A DNA stretch of 8,861 nucleotides from Clostridia bacterium (GTDB lineage Bacteria > Bacillota_A > Clostridia > UMGS1810). Below the pieces are notes generated by a model. It did not search any database. It had not been told where the DNA came from and saw only the letters and a program-made list of their open reading frames with translations. How positions within the stretch are numbered: position 1 is the stretch's first letter; the number at the start of each line of letters is the position of its first letter. Of the stretch, positions 5,229 through 8,861 are shown piece by piece. The translations under genes and the position numbers were made by a program. Location of the stretch: assembly GCA_017437345.1 (NCBI GenBank), contig JAFSBJ010000090.1:1-8861 (forward strand), written 5' to 3'.

Positions 5229-6800
5229 TTACCTTTCTTTCCCACTGAGTTTTGTTGTGGCAAGAAGGATGCCGGTCATTATCCAGAACATAAACATTAC
5301 TCTTGGATAAAACCACACATACTCAACTGCAAACACAAATGCCATTCCGCAAAGTGAACCCACTATTGCGGCAATTATTGCCCTTTGCTCTTTGGTGGAT
5401 TCTGAAACAGAGCTAAAGGATTTTTTCATTAAATATATCATATAGAGCATAAAGCCTATAAAGGCAAATATTCCGAATTCGATTATGATTTCCATATATA
5501 CCATATGGGAATGAGGGGCTGTGAGCGCCCAATGGTCTGCAAGGGGCAGATAATATTTTTTAAAGGTTACAGGGCCTGCACCAACGCCTGAAACAAAATA
5601 GTTTTTAACCATTTGCCAGGTGCCGCGCCATATTAAAAGACGGCTGGCGTTGGAGGTGTCTTTCATTGAGCCTATGGTGAGGACTCTGTCGGTTATGCTT
5701 TCTGGAAGGAATGGAATAAGCATTATGCCAAGGATAGCGCAAGGCACCAACAGACGCCAATCGTAGATAAGAAGCATAACAACTGCCGCAATAAATAAAG
5801 CCACCCAACAGGAACGGGAATAGCTCATTCCTATTGCAAGAAAATCTACCACAAGAAACATTAAATACAAAAGCTTTTCTCTTATTTTTGGAAGAATAAG
5901 AACCAAAGCCGCGGTAGATGGCATTGCAAGAACTAAAAGCTCTGCAAAATTATTGGGGTTGGCAAAGGTTGAAAACACTCTTCCCGGCATTGATGAATTT
6001 GCCACAACATCAACAAATTCGGGGTTTACTTCAACGCCGATTATTCTCTGAATTATGCCTATAACCGAGGTTACAAACACCCCTGCGGATATGATTTTAA
6101 GGCACAAAATAAGTTTTTCCTTTGAGTTTATGCTATTTGCAAAAAGGAAGGAAAACATTATTGCCGCAAGAAGAAAAAGAACGATTCTTAATGCATCTGC
6201 CTTATCGTAGGCATAGGTAAATGAAAAGCACACGAAGATGGTAAAGAAAATAAGATAAAAGCTTTCTTTTTTGAAATTTACTATCTGAGATTTAACATAG
6301 CCACTTGCCATAAAATATGCTATAAAGGCAAATGCAGCAAGAACACCATAGAGATTATTCCACACTTCATGGGGGCAGATTATCATAAGACAGATAAAGA
6401 TTGACAGGCAGGAAGAAAGGGAAAAAATCTCCTTTTTTGTTAGCTTAACAAAAAAGCCCTGAGTTAGAGAACCATTAAATATTTTAAAGATAAATCCTAA
6501 AATATTTCCCAATAGAGCTGATGCTATCTTATATGCCCCATTTATCAAAAAGCAGATAAGAGACTTCGAATATGCTCTCTGAACAAAGCCTTCGGATGTT
6601 ATATATTTTTTTAAAAAGGAAGCATCATAGGAAGCCTTAATAAGCCTAATGATACAGCTTAAAAATCCATAGAGCAGGCTATGAAGAAACTGATTTTTTA
6701 TAAAGGAAGCAATGTTTTTTAGAAGTAGTAGACTTTTGCTTTCTTTTGCCATATCTTTAAGGCACATAAGAATATACCTGGTCATACAAGGTGTTTGCAC
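5229..6800 (-). CDS. O-antigen ligase/polymerase-like polytopic membrane protein (Wzy_C family)
   Basis: About 523 residues with roughly ten or more hydrophobic segments. It belongs to the O-antigen ligase/polymerase family (PF04932), which joins or polymerises lipid-linked glycans outside the membrane. Supporting motifs are FSTFANPNNFAELL (276-289), SYSRSCW (326-332), SRLLIWRGTW (386-395), GVGAGP (405-410) and the extracytoplasmic APHSHMVYMEII (428-439). The first about 130 residues are a long polar and hydrophobic lead region. In this operon it most likely handles a secondary wall polymer. The start is doubtful. The GTG at 6800 is 8 nt from GGAG (6812-6809). An ATG at 6804, 4 nt from the same site, opens another frame reading MSANTLYDQVYSYV before a stop at 6759-6757, and that frame rejoins this one if a single C is removed. 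A frameshift or sequence error near 6761 is therefore possible. ATGs at 6785, 6767 and 6752 are weaker options. Confidence 0.88.
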   Translation of the reverse strand: MQTPCMTRYILMCLKDMAKESKSLLLLKNIASFIKNQFLHSLLYGFLSCIIRLIKASYDASFLKKYITSEGFVQRAYSKSLICFLINGAYKIASALLGNILGFIFKIFNGSLTQGFFVKLTKKEIFSLSSCLSIFICLMIICPHEVWNNLYGVLAAFAFIAYFMASGYVKSQIVNFKKESFYLIFFTIFVCFSFTYAYDKADALRIVLFLLAAIMFSFLFANSINSKEKLILCLKIISAGVFVTSVIGIIQRIIGVEVNPEFVDVVANSSMPGRVFSTFANPNNFAELLVLAMPSTAALVLILPKIREKLLYLMFLVVDFLAIGMSYSRSCWVALFIAAVVMLLIYDWRLLVPCAILGIMLIPFLPESITDRVLTIGSMKDTSNASRLLIWRGTWQMVKNYFVSGVGAGPVTFKKYYLPLADHWALTAPHSHMVYMEIIIEFGIFAFIGFMLYMIYLMKKSFSSVSESTKEQRAIIAAIVGSLCGMAFVFAVEYVWFYPRVMFMFWIMTGILLATTKLSGKER

Positions 6801-6801
6801 T

Positions 6802-6814
6802 CATGCCACTCCTT
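6802..6814 (-). promoter_or_regulatory. Ribosome-binding site with two competing starts for the ligase-like gene
   Basis: The minus strand reads AAGGAGTGGCATGAGTG. From GGAG (6812-6809) the spacing is 4 nt to an ATG at 6804 and 8 nt to a GTG at 6800 in a different frame. Only the GTG frame continues into the long gene; the ATG frame stops after 15 codons. Confidence 0.75.
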
Positions 6815-6842
6815 TCTTTTTGTTTTTTAAAGCGCTAAGATA

Positions 6843-7319
6843 TTACTCTATAACTTCTATTGCTTTAATTCTGCCATAGAGCTTTGATGAGCCGACTCTT
6901 AAGGTAACTGTTTGCCCTACGCTATATTTTGAGTTATCAAATTTTGCACCATACTGATAGGCTGTTCCTTCGCCTTCAAATACAACTGAGCCTGAGCCAT
7001 AGCCGGGACGGGATGCTTCAACATAGGTTCCGTCGGCTGTTTCGAGCTGAGCATGGGATTTATCGGTAAATTCTTTGCTTACAACCTTTCCAAGGTCAAC
7101 ATCATTTGATTCATCACAAACGGGGTCACCTTCTTTAACATTTTCAAGGGAATACATTGTGGATTCTTCTGTATAGAAGGTCATTCTATAGGTAGCGGAG
7201 CTTCCTGAAGCATCTAAAATGCCATTTGAAAGCTGCAAAACAACAAAAGCTACAACTGCAACTAATGCAAGGATTACAACAGCATCAACAAAATTGAATC
7301 TGAATTTTTTATTTTCCAT
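6843..7319 (-). CDS. DUF4330 family membrane-anchored protein
   Basis: 158 residues. A short basic cytoplasmic start (MENKKFRFNFVD) leads into one membrane helix (about residues 10-31), followed by a beta-rich domain predicted outside the cell with the motif GSSKLYGRIKAIEVIE at the end. The basic RFNFVDAVVIL start and single-helix layout are typical of DUF4330 proteins, which have no assigned biochemical function. In Clostridia such genes often sit beside wall-glycan genes like those here, so a role in presenting or assembling the polymer at the membrane is likely (inference). GGAGG at 7332-7328, 8 nt before the ATG, fixes the start. It begins 16 nt after the preceding gene and ends 42 nt before the ligase-like gene, consistent with one transcript. 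Confidence 0.85.
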   Translation of the reverse strand: MENKKFRFNFVDAVVILALVAVVAFVVLQLSNGILDASGSSATYRMTFYTEESTMYSLENVKEGDPVCDESNDVDLGKVVSKEFTDKSHAQLETADGTYVEASRPGYGSGSVVFEGEGTAYQYGAKFDNSKYSVGQTVTLRVGSSKLYGRIKAIEVIE

Positions 7320-7327
7320 TTTTAATT

Positions 7328-7332
7328 CCTCC
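7328..7332 (-). promoter_or_regulatory. Ribosome-binding site of the DUF4330 gene
   Basis: A perfect GGAGG sits on the minus strand 8 nt before the ATG at 7319, immediately after the TAA stop (7338-7336) of the preceding gene. Confidence 0.85.
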
Positions 7333-7335
7333 GTT

Positions 7336-8861
7336 TTAGAAATAAAGTTTGTAGGTATCGTCTAAAAGCTTATCTAAATTAAACACTTCATTTACAGCCT
7401 TAAAAGCATTTTCGGAATACTTTTTCCAAAGGGCTTCATCTTCCATAAGGGTTTTTATGGCATCGGACATTTCTTCGGTGTCGCCATATTCAACAAGGAT
7501 ACCGCAATCGTTTTCGGCAGACACGATATCGCCATTGCCGCCAACATTTGTGGCGATTATGGGAAGGGATGCATCCATTCCCTCTAAGATTGCAAAGGAT
7601 AAAGCCTCATAGCATTTTGCACTATTAACATAGAGGTTGCTTATCTTTAAGATTTCGGAAGTATCTGTTCTGAAGCCAAGCTGATAGATAACATCGGTGA
7701 GATTTTTTTCTTTTATTAAATTTGTTATCTTATCCCAGAGTTCGCCTTCGCCCAGGATTAAAAGAACAAACTTTTTATTGGTTTTCTTCTTTAGCTTTTC
7801 AATGCTGTTTACAAAATACTCAAGCCCTTTTGCGATATTGTAGCGGGCAAGAGTTGTTATAACAAAGGTATCTTCATCTATGCCAAGCTGTTTTCTTAAA
7901 TCGGGATTGGCAGGAGTATGTTCATAGGGTTTAATGCCATTAAAAATAACCTCGATTTTATCACCGTTTATTCCGTTGGACATTAAGAGTTCTTTGCTTT
8001 TATTGCACACACAAATTATCTTGTGGTTATTTTTTGTCATTATTCTATTGGTTATTGTCCAGAAGAAGTTTGCTTTAAGAGTGAGATGGCAGGTGTAGAC
8101 AACCTTTGTGCCGCTATAGTATTTCTGAGAAAGAAGGGCAATATAGTTTTCTCTTGGATACTGAGCGTGAATAACATCTATATTATTTTCGCGGCAATAA
8201 TCTGCCAGAATTTTAGCAGCCTTTCTATCAAAGGGATGACGCATATTAAACCTCAGGGTTGGAATTCCCATTGCCTCAACATCCTCGGAGAGCTTTCCGG
8301 GAACATTATAGCCAAGATAACACTTAGTGTCTTTGCCTTCATAGGTTTTGATTAGATTATACACATATTTCTCTGTGCCTGCGTTTCCTGCGTAATTAAT
8401 AAGATATAATACTTTCATCCTTGGTACACCTTCCTTTTGTGTTCGTGTTTTAATTATTTTTGCAGGGTTACCTCCTGCAACTGCAAAATCGGGAACATCC
8501 TTTGTTACAACAGCTCCCGCCGCTATTATGCATCCGTTTCCAATGCTTACTCCGGGGAGAATTATTGCATTTGCTCCCACCCACACATCGTTACCGATGG
8601 TAACCTTTTTAAGAGGGGCTGTCTGGAGACGCATGGGGCGGTAGATATTTTCTGTTTCGTGGTTGCGGGTGTAGATGCTGACATTTGGTGCTATCATAAC
8701 ATCGTCGCCGATGGATAGCGGACCTGCTATGCGGCAGTTGGTGCCTATGCCGGAATTATTGCCTATTTCGATTTCTCTTCCGGAACCAAAGAACACTCCA
8801 TGCTCAATGTTGACATTTTTGCCCATTTTCTTAAAAATTCCCCGGCAGAAAAATCTGCGGA
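7336..8861 (-). CDS. Fusion: left-handed beta-helix acyltransferase + GT4 glycosyltransferase (5' end outside window)
   Basis: The frame stays open to the window edge. Upstream of the ATG at 8826 it continues as RRFFCRGIFKK, which fits the usual N-terminus of WcaF-like acyltransferases, so the true start lies beyond 8861. The first domain (to about base 8450) has hexapeptide repeats (IEIGNNSGIG, LSIGDDVMIA, VTIGNDVWVG, VSIGNGCIIA), the catalytic-type histidine in YTRNHE, and the closing AGGNPAKII. It should transfer an acetyl group to a sugar hydroxyl. The second domain starts at an in-frame ATG (8418) with MKVLYLINYAGNAGTEKYV, a complete GT4 glycosyltransferase with VIFNGI and the E-x7-E pair in YEALSFAILEG. 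A linker of about 15 residues joins them. A ribosome-site-like AAGGAAGG before the inner ATG suggests two former genes. A mutation or assembly error joining two adjacent genes cannot be excluded. Confidence 0.9.
   Translation of the reverse strand, partial: RRFFCRGIFKKMGKNVNIEHGVFFGSGREIEIGNNSGIGTNCRIAGPLSIGDDVMIAPNVSIYTRNHETENIYRPMRLQTAPLKKVTIGNDVWVGANAIILPGVSIGNGCIIAAGAVVTKDVPDFAVAGGNPAKIIKTRTQKEGVPRMKVLYLINYAGNAGTEKYVYNLIKTYEGKDTKCYLGYNVPGKLSEDVEAMGIPTLRFNMRHPFDRKAAKILADYCRENNIDVIHAQYPRENYIALLSQKYYSGTKVVYTCHLTLKANFFWTITNRIMTKNNHKIICVCNKSKELLMSNGINGDKIEVIFNGIKPYEHTPANPDLRKQLGIDEDTFVITTLARYNIAKGLEYFVNSIEKLKKKTNKKFVLLILGEGELWDKITNLIKEKNLTDVIYQLGFRTDTSEILKISNLYVNSAKCYEALSFAILEGMDASLPIIATNVGGNGDIVSAENDCGILVEYGDTEEMSDAIKTLMEDEALWKKYSENAFKAVNEVFNLDKLLDDTYKLYF
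8427..8436 (-). promoter_or_regulatory. Ribosome-site-like sequence inside the fusion gene
   Basis: The minus strand reads AAGGAAGGTG, 8 nt before the in-frame ATG at 8418 where the glycosyltransferase domain begins. It may allow separate initiation of the second domain, or may be the relic of an independent gene start. Confidence 0.55.

Noticed and set aside
5605..5808. Alternative minus-strand open frame inside the ligase-like gene
   Set aside because: Composition is not protein-like and it lies wholly inside a well-supported gene in another frame.
8437..8718. Plus-strand open frames antisense to the acyltransferase and glycosyltransferase
   Set aside because: Cys-rich shadow translations without ribosome sites or recognisable domains.

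Overview
The window looks like chromosomal DNA from an AT-rich Gram-positive bacterium, most likely a gut-type Clostridia (Oscillospirales or relative). This is inferred from AT-rich codon use, strong AGGAGG-type ribosome sites, the four-cysteine RlmD-type rRNA methyltransferase, and the cluster of a CsaB-like pyruvyl transferase, an O-antigen-ligase-like membrane protein and a DUF4330 protein. It is not proven to genus level.

All well-supported genes are on the minus strand, so the locus reads right to left. Region 1 (8861 to 2991) is an envelope-polysaccharide operon: a left-handed-beta-helix acyltransferase fused to a GT4 glycosyltransferase (5' end outside the window), a DUF4330 membrane protein, an O-antigen ligase/polymerase-like protein, and a GT4 glycosyltransferase fused to a CsaB-like polysaccharide pyruvyl transferase. 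Spacings are 9 to 42 nt. Together they could assemble, acetylate, polymerise or ligate, and pyruvylate a secondary cell-wall polymer. In known Gram-positive systems pyruvylated polymers anchor SLH-domain surface proteins. An RlmD-type 23S rRNA uracil-C5 methyltransferase overlaps the end of the operon by 11 nt.

Region 2 (about 1461 to 1673) is the most unusual part. It is a compact array of small hairpins, each with a different stem, separated by an almost invariant 7-nt linker (ATATCGA or its complement TCGATAT, seven exact copies in 175 bp). The linkers point inward from both ends, and the outermost pair forms 8-bp terminal inverted repeats. One end runs into the last codons of the rRNA methyltransferase gene. 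The other abuts the ribosome-binding site of a four-helix-bundle protein (the S23/Avd-like family of 23S rRNA intervening sequences).

Region 3 (1448 to 313) is a tight trio: the four-helix-bundle gene, a MazG-like nucleotide pyrophosphohydrolase, and a small membrane protein of the CrtO (glycosyl-diaponeurosporenoate acyltransferase) family that seems to lack its usual first membrane helix. Region 4 (1 to 316) has no intact gene. It holds what looks like a decayed plus-strand coding remnant whose end meets the CrtO-like gene tail to tail.

The best candidate for something undescribed is the linker-hairpin array and its pairing with the four-helix-bundle gene. The two domain fusions and a probable N-terminal frameshift in the ligase-like gene are secondary points.
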